A stretch of 64,000 bases of DNA from Paenibacillus_AM sp052180255 (GCF_052180255.1 NZ_CP197466.1:4092001-4156000); one strand, 5' to 3'. Shown: positions 1-8,648, numbered from the stretch's first letter. The notes: generated by a model from the sequence alone, not told the origin. Numbers and translations: made by a program.

Positions 1-30
1 ACCTCCAGAGTGTAGTGCTTTGTGTATGCC

Positions 31-173
31 GACTGCGGGATGTCTATATCCTTCCTTGCTCTGTTGAAATCGTGTTCTCTTGATTAGGTTAAGAGAGGTC
101 AGAACACGATTTCAAAGGATCACCGCTCCGCTTTCCAGGACATAGACATCCCTCCGTCTCCTTTCAAGCAGTC
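31..173 (+). repeat. Structured repeat element, copy 1
   Basis: Nested inverted repeats. The outermost arms are 31-36 and 168-173. A second stem pairs 37-51 with 138-152, with one internal mismatch. A perfect 15-bp inner stem pairs 64-78 with 101-115. The inner loop (79-100) contains TTGATTAGGTTA. The same loop, the flanking GCTCTG and the 3' AAGGATCACCGCT recur in copy 2 with different stem sequences. No protein is predicted. Function unknown; it could act as folded RNA or as a DNA hairpin. Confidence 0.75.
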
Positions 174-180
174 TTTCCCT

Positions 181-405
181 AGCGGAAGCTTTGCTCTGCA
201 AAGGCTTCCGCTTTCCCTTGCGACCTCACTTCGTTAGGCGCAAGTCTCTACTTACAAAGATGAGGCTCCGCCATGCTTGGTGGGGCAGGGACTTGCTCCG
301 TATAACATCACGGAGTAAGCAACTTGCAAAGCAACCCTTGCCCCGAGGTTTAGGATGGGGCAAAAGAGACCTGAAGCGAGTGCTTCCCCAGATTGGGGGA
401 AGCAC
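181..405. repeat. Hairpin cluster between two structured repeats
   Basis: Four inverted repeats lie close together: 181-194 with 198-212 (one bulge), 217-222 with 239-244, 293-301 with 310-322 (a two-base bulge) enclosed by 282-290 and 335-344, and 380-389 with 396-405. The short open frames here have no start context or recognisable product, so I treat the stretch as non-coding. From 406 to 527 I see nothing assignable. Confidence 0.55.
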
Positions 406-527
406 AAGGCTTCGAAGAAATCCCGCTTTGGGAGCTGTGCGACCCAAACCTCCTGCCCACCCCCAAGCCGTGGAGTATGCTTGGGAAGTAGGGCTGTGGG
501 TTAAAGCATCGAAGTGAGGGAGATGGA

Positions 528-643
528 GGGTTGTTTAAGTCTTGGAGAGCGAAGCGGTGATCCTTTGAATTCATGTTCCCACCTTCCTAACCTAATCAAA
601 GGAACATGAATTCAACAGAGCACGGAAAGACTTAAACAAACCC
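528..643 (-). repeat. Structured repeat element, copy 2 (inverted)
   Basis: Read on the minus strand, this matches copy 1 in its loop (TTGATTAGGTTA), its GCTCTG 5' junction and its AAGGATCACCGCT 3' junction. The inner stem (565-579 with 601-615) and outer stem (528-543 with 627-643, one bulge) have different sequences from copy 1 but still pair almost perfectly. It lies about 50 bases beyond the stop of the upstream permease gene and in that gene's direction. Confidence 0.75.
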
Positions 644-693
644 GCAATCGACCGCGCCCCCACGAGATCTTTCCACCCAAAGCGCCAACTCAC

Positions 694-1698
694 CTACTTA
701 TAGCTAATCCGCGGATCAATGTACGCATACAACAGATCCACCAACAAATTAATCAACACAAAGATCAGCGCAATCACCAAAATCCCCGACTGAATCACCG
801 GATAATCCCGGAAACTAATCGCATCATAGATATAACGTCCAACTCCTGGCCAAGCAAAGATCGTCTCTGTCAGCACCGCTCCCCCGAGGAGCAAGCCCGA
901 CTGAATACCGATCACCGTAACAACAGGAATAAGTGCATTTTTAAGAGCATGCTTATAGACAACGAAAAATTGCGAGAGTCCCTTTGCCTTCGCCGTACGA
1001 ATAAAATCGGAACGCATAACCTCCAGCATACTCGACCGTGTCATGCGGGCAATAACCGCCATCGGAATCGTCGCTAGAGCAATTCCCGGCAAAATCAGAT
1101 GCTTCAACGTTTCCACGAATTGATCGAATCGTCCTGCCAGCAAAGAATCGAGTACGTATAAACCTGTAATACTATCAACCGGATCGCGAATGTTCATCCG
1201 TCCAATCGATGGAAGCCACTTCAACTCGACAGCAAAGGCCCACTGCTCCATCAAACCAAGCCAAAATATGGGCATCGACACCCCAATGAGCGCGATAACC
1301 ATACTCATGTAGTCAAACCAAGAGTTTTGCTTCCAAGCACTCAATATCCCTGCATTTACACCTACAAATACTGCAATTAGAATGCTTACAACCGTAAGTT
1401 CCAACGTTGCTGCAAGATAAGGCGTAATCTCCTTTGCAATAGACGTCTTCGTCCGTATAGAATTACCCATATCTCCAGACAACAGCTTACCCATATAGTT
1501 CGTGTATTGCTCATACCAAGGCTTGTCTAAACCCAACTGGAGCCGAAGCTCCTGCTTCGATGATTCAGTCGCTTTTTCACCCAGAATGACATCAGCCGGG
1601 TCCCCTGGAATGGCATGAATGATCGAAAATACAATCAAGGTCATGCCAAGCAGTACAGGAATGAGCATAAGCAATCGTCGCAGTGTGAAAGCCACCAT
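694..1698 (-). CDS. Peptide ABC transporter permease (DppB/OppB family)
   Basis: Inner-membrane permease of an oligopeptide/dipeptide importer, 334 aa, the usual length for DppB. An N-terminal helix (about 10-30) is followed by the family's periplasmic-side loop and the remaining membrane helices. The cytoplasmic EAA-like loop that contacts the ATPases is near residues 232-260 (around RTAKAKGLSQFF). An AGGTG ribosome site precedes the ATG. It follows the binding-protein gene in an operon with two ATPases. A partner DppC-type permease is normally required. It is absent from the 690 bases downstream, which hold structured repeats, so it is probably beyond the left edge. Confidence 0.93.
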   Translation of the reverse strand: MVAFTLRRLLMLIPVLLGMTLIVFSIIHAIPGDPADVILGEKATESSKQELRLQLGLDKPWYEQYTNYMGKLLSGDMGNSIRTKTSIAKEITPYLAATLELTVVSILIAVFVGVNAGILSAWKQNSWFDYMSMVIALIGVSMPIFWLGLMEQWAFAVELKWLPSIGRMNIRDPVDSITGLYVLDSLLAGRFDQFVETLKHLILPGIALATIPMAVIARMTRSSMLEVMRSDFIRTAKAKGLSQFFVVYKHALKNALIPVVTVIGIQSGLLLGGAVLTETIFAWPGVGRYIYDAISFRDYPVIQSGILVIALIFVLINLLVDLLYAYIDPRISYK

Positions 1699-1739
1699 AT
1701 TGATTCACCTCCGCTACTACTTAACTCTTCAATAAGAAA

Positions 1740-1829
1740 GAACCGGAGCAGTCGGCCAAAGGAAACGTCTTGTAGCGTCTCTATGCAGACTGTGCATTTC
1801 CTAAGTGTATCCGCCTTCTGCTCCGATTC
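1740..1829 (-). promoter_or_regulatory. Intercistronic stem-loop after the binding-protein gene
   Basis: Arms 1740-1751 and 1818-1829 pair over 12 positions (one G-U in the transcript) and enclose a smaller hairpin at 1783-1796. There is no strong U-run, so it looks like a transcript-stabilising or partially terminating structure in the 149-base gap between the binding-protein and permease genes. Confidence 0.5.
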
Positions 1830-1847
1830 TATTCGAACGGGCTTTCC

Positions 1848-3461
1848 TTACTCGATAACCATATTCATGTACGTTTCTGAACCTGTTGGTGATGGCACAT
1901 ATCCTTTTAAGCCTTTTTTAGCTGCGAGCAGTGGTGTGGAGTGTACGAGTGGAACCCATGGAACGTCTGCTTTAATGATTTCCTGTGCTTTTTTATACAA
2001 ATCTGCACGCTGCTTCTGATCCGGAGTGGATTGTGCTTTTAGAAGAATTTCGTGTAACGGATCGCTGGAATAGAACGCATAGTTATTACCGCCAATCGCT
2101 TCTTTATCCAGAGTCGGATACAGGAAGTTATCTGGATCTCCATTATCCCCTGTCCAGCCTATGAGGAAAATGTCATCCTTTTCACCTTTTTTCAAATCTT
2201 GCAGATAAGTCGCCCACTCTGGGGACTCAATTCTTGTCTTAATACCTAACTTTGCCAACTCAGCTTGCAGCGTTTCCGCTATCTTTTTCGCATTTGGCAT
2301 ATAAGGACGTGGAACAGGCATTGCATAGAATACGAGCTCACGGTCAAATCCATTTGGATAACCCGCTTCTGCTAACAGCGACTTTGCTTTTTCAATGTCA
2401 TAAGGGTAATCCTTAATATCTTTGTTATAACCTAATAAGGACGGTGGCATTGTATTAACAGCTGGAATCGCTAATCCGCCAAAGAACGCCTTGATCAGCG
2501 CCTCTTTATTCACCGCATAGTTCAAAGCAAGACGTACTTTAGGGTTGTCAAAAGGTTTCTTCTTCTGGTTAAATCCGAAATATCCGATGTTAAAGGAAGG
2601 GCGTAAAATCTTTTGCAACGTAGCGTCACCTTCGACTGTTTTCAAATCATCCGGGTTTACATCTTCCATCAAATCCAGCTCACCGGAACGCAAGGCGGAC
2701 AATCGAGCCGAGTTGTCAGGAATGGAGCGAATGATCAGCTTATCCGCTTTCGGTAAGCCTTTTCTCCAATAATCTTTATTTTTTTCTAAAGTAATAGAGT
2801 CATTACGTTTCCATTCTTTGAAAATGAAAGGTCCTGTTCCAACTGGATTATCTTTGTACTTCTCTTTGTTGTCTTTTATCGCCTTCGGACTCGCAATGCC
2901 GAAGAATGTCATCGCAATATTTTGAAGGAATGGTGCCTGTGGTTTGTTCAAAATAAACTGTACGGTTAAATTGTCCACGGCTTTAATTTCTTTAATGACG
3001 CGATTGTCCTTTGCACCAAACATATCGTTGTAGTAGTCAAAATGCTCTTCTCCAAACTTATAAGGACTCTTCGGGTCATGCCAGCGCATGAAGTTGAATA
3101 CGACCGCATCTGCATTAAATTCAGTACCATCCGTAAACTTGATGCCTTTGTGAAGCTTGAAGGTATAGGTCAGACCGTCACTGGAAACTTCATAACTATC
3201 TGCCAAGTTCGGTTCAACTTCTGTCGTCCCTTCCTTGTAACGAAGCAATGTTTCCGTGATCTGTTGGGCAACTTTTGACGATTCGCCATCTGTTACAATC
3301 GCCACGTCTAGTGAAGCGGTATCGCCTCCACGACCAACGATGATCGTGCTTTGTTTGCCACCACTACTACTGCCCGTGCCCGTGCCCGTGCCCGAGCAAG
3401 CCGTGAGTACCGTGGACATCACCATAACGACGGATAGCGCCACTATTTTCCATTTTTTCAT
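1848..3461 (-). CDS. Peptide ABC transporter substrate-binding lipoprotein
   Basis: Solute-binding protein of family 5 (DppA/OppA-like) that captures peptides outside the membrane for the adjacent transporter. I start at 3461, where AAGGGGG precedes ATG and a typical lipoprotein signal begins; an in-frame start 10 codons upstream lacks this. The lipobox LTAC puts the lipidated Cys at residue 22, followed by a Gly/Thr/Ser-rich linker. The mature part shows the family's N-terminal region (SLDVAIVTDGESSKVAQQ), an internal YTFKLHKGIKFTDG segment and a C-terminal WTGDNGDPDNF segment. Length 537 aa is typical. A hexanucleotide repeat (3371-3394) encodes part of the linker. Confidence 0.93.
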   Translation of the reverse strand: MKKWKIVALSVVMVMSTVLTACSGTGTGTGSSSGGKQSTIIVGRGGDTASLDVAIVTDGESSKVAQQITETLLRYKEGTTEVEPNLADSYEVSSDGLTYTFKLHKGIKFTDGTEFNADAVVFNFMRWHDPKSPYKFGEEHFDYYNDMFGAKDNRVIKEIKAVDNLTVQFILNKPQAPFLQNIAMTFFGIASPKAIKDNKEKYKDNPVGTGPFIFKEWKRNDSITLEKNKDYWRKGLPKADKLIIRSIPDNSARLSALRSGELDLMEDVNPDDLKTVEGDATLQKILRPSFNIGYFGFNQKKKPFDNPKVRLALNYAVNKEALIKAFFGGLAIPAVNTMPPSLLGYNKDIKDYPYDIEKAKSLLAEAGYPNGFDRELVFYAMPVPRPYMPNAKKIAETLQAELAKLGIKTRIESPEWATYLQDLKKGEKDDIFLIGWTGDNGDPDNFLYPTLDKEAIGGNNYAFYSSDPLHEILLKAQSTPDQKQRADLYKKAQEIIKADVPWVPLVHSTPLLAAKKGLKGYVPSPTGSETYMNMVIE

Positions 3462-3524
3462 CCTACAAACCCCCTTCACTTTATCAAACAATCTATATAA
3501 TCCAGCAGCGTTAAATCAGAGCTG

Positions 3525-4499
3525 CTAGTTATAAAGATGACAAGCCACGAAATGCTCAGAGCCCGTATCCTGAAGTGCTGGGCGAACCGCTCGACAAATT
3601 TCCATTGCATGCGAACATCGAGTATGAAAAGCACAACCTGCAGGTGCATTCGCCGGACTGGGGACATCACCCTGTAAAATAATGCGCTCCCGACGGTCAC
3701 CATCAGGATCGATTGTTGGAACAGCAGATAAAAGGGCTTGGGTATAAGGATGCTTCGGATTGTCATACAATTTGTCCTTATTCGTAAGCTCAACAAGTCT
3801 GCCTAAGTACATCACACCTACTCGATCACTTATATGCTTCACAACGCCTAAATCATGCGCGATAAAAATATAGGTTAAGTCAAACTCCTTCTGCAGATCC
3901 TGCATCAGATTAAGCACTTGAGATTGAACGGATACATCTAATGCTGATACGGGCTCATCTGCAATAATAAGCTGCGGGTGAACCGCCAGCGCTCTAGCAA
4001 TTCCAATACGCTGCCGCTGCCCACCCGAGAATTGATGCGGGTAACGTCTGACATGCGAGGCATCCAACCCCACCACATCGAGCAGATGCATGACACGCTC
4101 CTTGCGTTCTTTACTGCTGCCAATCTGATGGACAATCATGGGCTCTTCCAAAATACGCCCGACCGAATGACGAGGATTGAGTGAGGCGAATGGATCTTGA
4201 AACACCATCTGCATATCCCGACGTGCCCGGCGCAGCTGATCATCCGTCATTTGGGTGACATCCTTACCTTGAAACATCACTTGACCTGCCGTCGGTTCAA
4301 TCAACCTCAGAATCGCACGACCTGTCGTCGATTTTCCACAACCACTCTCACCGACTAGGCCAAGTGTCTCTCCTTTTTTCACCGAGAAGGAAACATCATC
4401 AACCGCCTTGCACTGACCCACTTCCCGGCCCAAGATTCCACCTTTTATGGGAAAATACTTCTTCAAATGGTTCACCGTTAATAACTGTTGATCCATCAT
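3525..4499 (-). CDS. Peptide ABC transporter ATP-binding protein (DppF/OppF type)
   Basis: Second ATPase of the peptide importer, 324 aa, acting on the cytoplasmic face. Walker A GESGCGKS is at residues 50-57, signature SGGQRQR at 157-163 and Walker B LIIADE at 176-181. The C-terminal oligopeptide-transporter extension carries Cys288, Cys294, Cys301 and Cys319, the clustered cysteines typical of OppF-type subunits. Its ATG overlaps the stop of the preceding ATPase gene by four bases, implying translational coupling. Confidence 0.95.
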   Translation of the reverse strand: MMDQQLLTVNHLKKYFPIKGGILGREVGQCKAVDDVSFSVKKGETLGLVGESGCGKSTTGRAILRLIEPTAGQVMFQGKDVTQMTDDQLRRARRDMQMVFQDPFASLNPRHSVGRILEEPMIVHQIGSSKERKERVMHLLDVVGLDASHVRRYPHQFSGGQRQRIGIARALAVHPQLIIADEPVSALDVSVQSQVLNLMQDLQKEFDLTYIFIAHDLGVVKHISDRVGVMYLGRLVELTNKDKLYDNPKHPYTQALLSAVPTIDPDGDRRERIILQGDVPSPANAPAGCAFHTRCSHAMEICRAVRPALQDTGSEHFVACHLYN

Positions 4500-5479
4500 G
4501 CTCCCTCCTCTGGCATGTGCAGCCAGCAGCGGCTGCGATGATCTGCCTCAATTGCCATCAATCTTGGCATCTCTTTGTGGCATATCTCCATCGCATATTC
4601 ACATCGCGGGGCAAAACGGCACCCTTGTGGCAGTGCTCTCGGACTCGGCACCGTACCAGGTATAGAGTACAGGCGATCTTGCTTCATGTTCATATCAGGC
4701 ACAGATTGAATTAAGCCCTTCGTATAGGGATGCTGCGGATTTTTCAGAATCGCACGCTTATCCCCCTCCTCTACCACCTTGCCTGCGTACATGACGACAA
4801 TGCGGTCACACATCTCAGAGACAACACCCAAGTCATGGGTAATCATCATAATCGCCGTACCTGATTTGCGGTTAAGCTGCTTCATCAAATCGAGTATTTG
4901 CGCCTGAATCGTCACATCAAGTGCAGTGGTCGGTTCATCGGCAATCAGCAGCTCAGGATCACAGGACATCGCCATGGCGATCATCACACGCTGACGCATT
5001 CCACCTGAGAGCTGGTGTGGGTACTGATCCACAACCGCTTCTGGACTAGGTATCCCAACTTTCCGCAGCATTTCGATCGTATGCTCCCGTGCCTCACGCT
5101 TGCTTATTTTACGATGCAGACGCACCGTTTCTACAATCTGATTACCACTCGTAAACACCGGGTTAAGTGAAGTCATCGGCTCTTGAAAAATCATCGCAAT
5201 CTCATTACCGCGAATTTGCTGCATCCGACTCTCGGTTAAAGAAGCCAAGTTCTCTCTCTTAAATTCAATGGAACCGCTTACAATTCTTCCGGGTGGTTGA
5301 GGGATTAATCCCATAATCGAAAGAGACATTACACTTTTACCACAGCCCGACTCCCCAACGATCCCTAGAACTTCCCCTTTGCGGATTTGTATATCCACCC
5401 CATCAACAGCGGGCACACGACCCCGATCGGTAAAAAAATGAGTCTGCAAACCTTTAATCTCAAGAAGCGGTTCGGCCAT
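4496..5479 (-). CDS. Peptide ABC transporter ATP-binding protein (DppD/OppD type)
   Basis: First gene of the peptide importer operon. I place the start at ATG 5479, six bases after AAGGAAGGTGG; a TTG six codons upstream sits before that site and is unlikely. Walker A GESGCGKS is at 42-49, signature LSGGMRQR at 157-164 and Walker B LLIADE near 177-182. The C-terminal Cys-rich extension (GCRFAPRC...EIC) matches the oligopeptide/dipeptide ATPase family. Order is ATPase, ATPase, binding protein, permease. Confidence 0.95.
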   Translation of the reverse strand: MAEPLLEIKGLQTHFFTDRGRVPAVDGVDIQIRKGEVLGIVGESGCGKSVMSLSIMGLIPQPPGRIVSGSIEFKRENLASLTESRMQQIRGNEIAMIFQEPMTSLNPVFTSGNQIVETVRLHRKISKREAREHTIEMLRKVGIPSPEAVVDQYPHQLSGGMRQRVMIAMAMSCDPELLIADEPTTALDVTIQAQILDLMKQLNRKSGTAIMMITHDLGVVSEMCDRIVVMYAGKVVEEGDKRAILKNPQHPYTKGLIQSVPDMNMKQDRLYSIPGTVPSPRALPQGCRFAPRCEYAMEICHKEMPRLMAIEADHRSRCWLHMPEEGA

Positions 5480-5632
5480 GTATCCACCTTCCTTCAATTC
5501 CTAGTTTCGGTTCAATCGCTATTACGTTGTTATATGTATATTATATCTATCCAACTTCTATTATTCTCCTAATATAACATATCGATTATTAAATTCAATT
5601 ATTTTCAAGTAATTTAATTAAATGGATTTTAA

Positions 5633-5676
5633 GTCTGTTCAAAAAGTCTGATCTACGCGGGACTTTTTGAACAGAC
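5633..5676. terminator. Perfect 16-bp hairpin downstream of the dehydrogenase gene
   Basis: Arms 5633-5648 and 5661-5676 are perfectly complementary with a 12-base loop. It lies just past the stop of the minus-strand dehydrogenase, and A/T-rich sequence follows, so it probably terminates that gene. The U-run is weak. The arm sequence (GTCTGTTCAAAAAGTC) could also be the footprint of a small mobile element. Confidence 0.6.
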
Positions 5677-5703
5677 CCTCACACTTCCTTTACTATCTAC
5701 ACC

Positions 5704-6576
5704 CTATCCATTTAAGATGACTCCACCATTGACATGCAATACCTGCCCCGTCATATAGGAGGCATCATTTGATGCCAAGAACACATAGGCCGGCGCAAGC
5801 TCTCTCGGCTGACCAGGTCGCTGCATGGGCGTATCCGAGCCATGTTCCGAAACCTGCTTGTCATCCATCGATGCGGGAATCAGCGGTGTCCAGATTGGTC
5901 CTGGAGCAACAGCATTGACCCTAATTCCTTGCGTTGCCAAATTAGCAGATAACGAACGAGTGAACGCCGTAATCGCCCCTTTGGTTGCAGAATAATCTAT
6001 CAGATCAGAGCTGCCCTTATACGCTGTGATCGAAGTCGTGTTCACGATGGAAGCTCCTTGCTTCATATGACCTAAAGCTGCCTTTGTCAGATAGAACATC
6101 GAGAATATATTCGTACGAAACGTACGCTCCAGTTGCTCTTGCGTGATGTCTGTCAACTTCTTCTGAATATGCTGCTCAGCGGCATTGTTCACGAGTACAT
6201 CGAGTTTTCCGAATGTATCTATCGCTTGTTTGACGACCTGCTGACAGAACGCTTCCTCCCCAATGTCGCCAGCAATTAGCAAACATTTTCTGCCTTCTGC
6301 CTCCACCATTTTACGAGTTTCTTCGGCATCGTCTTTCTCATTCAGATATACAATGACAACATCTGCACCTTCTCGTGCAAAGTACACCGATACAGCACGG
6401 CCAATACCGCTGTCACCCCCTGTGACAATCGCTACCTTATCTTGCAGCTTTTGCGATCCTTTATAATTCGAATCAACAGCCTCCGGCTTAGGATTCATCT
6501 CACTTTCAATTCCTGGCTGCTTATTCTGATGCTGCGGCGGCATCACAGGCTTCTTTCCACTTGATGCTGGACTCAA
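5704..6576 (-). CDS. SDR-family oxidoreductase (YhxC/general-stress type)
   Basis: Short-chain dehydrogenase/reductase, NAD(P)-dependent, substrate unknown. I start at TTG 6576, preceded by AGGAAAGGGAG, giving 290 aa; a TTG at 6621 lies beside a poly-T tract and is unlikely. The N-terminal 45 residues are polar and include PPQHQNKQPG, as in the stress-induced Bacillus subfamily. The cofactor motif TGGDSGIG is at about 52-59, NNAA follows, and the catalytic Ser182, Tyr195 and Lys199 are present (YSATK). The C-terminus MTGQVLHVNGG is typical. It is monocistronic with its own downstream hairpin. Confidence 0.9.
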   Translation of the reverse strand: MSPASSGKKPVMPPQHQNKQPGIESEMNPKPEAVDSNYKGSQKLQDKVAIVTGGDSGIGRAVSVYFAREGADVVIVYLNEKDDAEETRKMVEAEGRKCLLIAGDIGEEAFCQQVVKQAIDTFGKLDVLVNNAAEQHIQKKLTDITQEQLERTFRTNIFSMFYLTKAALGHMKQGASIVNTTSITAYKGSSDLIDYSATKGAITAFTRSLSANLATQGIRVNAVAPGPIWTPLIPASMDDKQVSEHGSDTPMQRPGQPRELAPAYVFLASNDASYMTGQVLHVNGGVILNG

Positions 6577-6621
6577 TGCTATACTCCCTTTCCTCTTGAA
6601 ATTCCTAACTAGTTTTCCCAA

Positions 6622-6658
6622 AAAAAGAAAAAAAGCTTCAATAGCCTCTAAATGAAGC
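6622..6658 (-). terminator. Leader hairpin plus poly-U before the dehydrogenase
   Basis: On the minus strand a 6-bp stem (6653-6658 with 6635-6640) is followed by a T-rich run (6622-6634). It sits 46 bases upstream of the dehydrogenase start, so it would either end transcripts arriving from upstream or attenuate the gene's own transcript. Confidence 0.5.
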
Positions 6659-6664
6659 CGATAA
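6638..6664 (+). promoter_or_regulatory. Candidate sigma-D-type promoter for the chemoreceptor
   Basis: GCCGATAA at 6657-6664 matches the sigma-D -10 consensus. A three-of-four match to its TAAA -35 box (TCAA, 6638-6641) stands 15 bases upstream. It reads toward the chemoreceptor gene, whose family is commonly sigma-D controlled. The distance to the start (over 200 bases) and the overlap with a hairpin make this tentative. Confidence 0.35.
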
Positions 6665-6670
6665 TTAATA

Positions 6671-6686
6671 AGTGATATTGTTCACA
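6671..6686. promoter_or_regulatory. Fnr/Crp-like box
   Basis: On the minus strand this reads TGTGAACAATATCACT, a TGTGA-N6-TCAC dyad of the kind bound by Fnr/Crp-family regulators. It lies between the divergent dehydrogenase and chemoreceptor genes. The same pattern occurs at 16629-16644 and 60194-60209. Confidence 0.4.
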
Positions 6687-6881
6687 AATTTTTTATGTCA
6701 CAAAGAAATGAGTAAAAAATCACATTATTAATTATTATTCAACATGTAAAATTTGGTCTATAATAAGAAGCTGGTGTATCCGGTCTAACATCTTGTACAT
6801 GTTCGAATTGGAGAGAATTGGAGGGAGACTGAACAAACAAATACGTAGATAGAGACTTATTATTAGAGGAGAAATAAGGAG

Positions 6882-8648
6882 TTGGAAGTATTGCAAAAGT
6901 ATAGAAACTTTTCATTTATTACAAAGAACGTCATATTCTCATCCATTAACATCGTATTAATTGGGGCTATTCTTATCGTCTCAAGTTACATCATTCAACA
7001 GCGTGTACTTGTCACGCAGCTCCACAAACAAATTCAAATGGTTACGGATAACTGGGCTAATGGAATCGATGTTACCAAAGTAAAAGAGGCCATTCATGAA
7101 AAAAGCTATGAAGGTCCCGTGCAGACTGCACTTCGAGAGCATTTAAGCTCTGTTAAAAAGTTTAATCCGAACATCGCTCAAGCTTACATCTTCGGAACAG
7201 AATTACAAGATGGTAATAAAACATCGCTCGTCGCAATGCCAGAGAGCCTAATGAATGATTTCAAGAAAGAGAATGTACAGATTGGGGACATGTACGAACA
7301 ACCTCAGACTGTAGCTATTGCTCTAGATGAAATGCTTAAGACGGGTAAACCCACATTCACAAGCTTTTATTCCGATGTATTCGGTACATGGGCGACCATT
7401 GCCTATCCCATTAAAGATATAGATGGCAAGATATTCGCGTATTTCGCTGCAGATGCGGACGCAAGCGCAGTTCCAGATGGCCTACATACACTTCTTACAT
7501 ATGAAATCTTGATTCTGCTTATCTTCTTGGTACTGATCATTCTGCTGCAAATCTTCATTACTCGCAAAACACTAGCTCCCATTAAACAATTAATTGACGG
7601 AATCGATGAAGTGAGTAAAGGTAACTTTGAAGTACAAGTACCCATTGGCAAAAATGATCTTGGATTAATTAATGAAAAGTTCAACGACATGGTTGGCAAA
7701 ATTCGCGGTATGCTTATCAAAGTTAAACGAACTTCCGATGAGGTCACTTTATCCGCACGAAATCTGCTGTCTGTCACAGAGCAAAACAGTGAACATGCCA
7801 ATAAGATCACAAGAAACATTCAAGAGATTTCCGATGGCATTCAAAAGCAAGAGCAAGCAACCAACGATAGCTCTAGAGCCATGTCTGAGATGGCCATCGT
7901 CATTTCTAATATCGCAGGCAGCTCATCTACCGTATCCGATGAAGCCTATGCAATGGAGTCCATATCCATTCAAGGTAATGAAATTATTCAGCAGGTCTCG
8001 AACCAAATGGGGCTCATTACACAATCGGTGACGAATACATCCAATGCGATTCAGGCACTTGATAATCGCTCCAGAGAAATCGGCGATATTCTTAGCATTA
8101 TTACCGGCATCTCCAGTCAGACGAACCTGCTTGCACTTAACGCAGCGATTGAAGCTGCCCGCGTTGGCGAGCAAGGAAGAGGCTTTGCCGTCGTTGCAGG
8201 AGAGGTTCGTAAGCTTGCAGAGCAATCCGAACATTCCGCGCAGCAAATTGCTGGGCTTATCAAAGAAATTCAAACCGACATTACCAATGCCGTTCATTCT
8301 ATGGAAAAAGGAATGGAAGAAGTGCAAGTTGGTATGCAAATTTCACAGCAGACAGGCTCCTTGTTTAGCGAAATATTAGCTGCAACGAAGAAAGTTTCAG
8401 CGCAAATACAAGAGGTTTCCAGTGCAACGCAAGAAATATCAGCAGGAACAGAAGAAATGACAGCTACTGCCGATGAATTACAAGCCGCAGCTCGTAGAAC
8501 TGCAACAACAAGCGGCTCAATCAGCTCCGCTGTCCAACAACAGACAGCTTCCATGCACTCTATTGTGGAAGCGTCGAATAGACTCACAACTTTATCTGAA
8601 GATTTACAAGAATTGATTACCCACTTTAATGTTCAGAAAACGAAGTAA
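6882..8648 (+). CDS. Methyl-accepting chemotaxis protein
   Basis: Membrane chemoreceptor that signals to CheA/CheW. TM1 is at about 16-37, an extracellular Cache-like sensor domain at 38-205, TM2 at 206-227 and a HAMP domain at 228-280. The cytoplasmic coiled-coil signalling domain has the conserved hairpin tip GISSQTNLLALNAAIEAARV near 409-428. Length 588 aa is usual. Two TTG starts are possible, 6882 and 6891; the second has AAGGAG nine bases upstream, so three N-terminal residues are uncertain. No pentapeptide CheR tether is seen at the C-terminus. It is transcribed alone, ending at a 14-bp hairpin. The ligand cannot be inferred. Confidence 0.92.
   Translation: MEVLQKYRNFSFITKNVIFSSINIVLIGAILIVSSYIIQQRVLVTQLHKQIQMVTDNWANGIDVTKVKEAIHEKSYEGPVQTALREHLSSVKKFNPNIAQAYIFGTELQDGNKTSLVAMPESLMNDFKKENVQIGDMYEQPQTVAIALDEMLKTGKPTFTSFYSDVFGTWATIAYPIKDIDGKIFAYFAADADASAVPDGLHTLLTYEILILLIFLVLIILLQIFITRKTLAPIKQLIDGIDEVSKGNFEVQVPIGKNDLGLINEKFNDMVGKIRGMLIKVKRTSDEVTLSARNLLSVTEQNSEHANKITRNIQEISDGIQKQEQATNDSSRAMSEMAIVISNIAGSSSTVSDEAYAMESISIQGNEIIQQVSNQMGLITQSVTNTSNAIQALDNRSREIGDILSIITGISSQTNLLALNAAIEAARVGEQGRGFAVVAGEVRKLAEQSEHSAQQIAGLIKEIQTDITNAVHSMEKGMEEVQVGMQISQQTGSLFSEILAATKKVSAQIQEVSSATQEISAGTEEMTATADELQAAARRTATTSGSISSAVQQQTASMHSIVEASNRLTTLSEDLQELITHFNVQKTK

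Noticed and set aside
191..517. 108-codon open frame in the hairpin-rich left block
   Set aside because: It runs through several inverted repeats, has no ribosome site and its composition (many Arg, Pro, Leu) reflects GC-rich palindromes rather than a protein.
5633..5676. Insertion sequence or MITE
   Set aside because: The perfect hairpin resembles mobile-element ends, but there is no transposase, no target duplication visible and its position fits a terminator.
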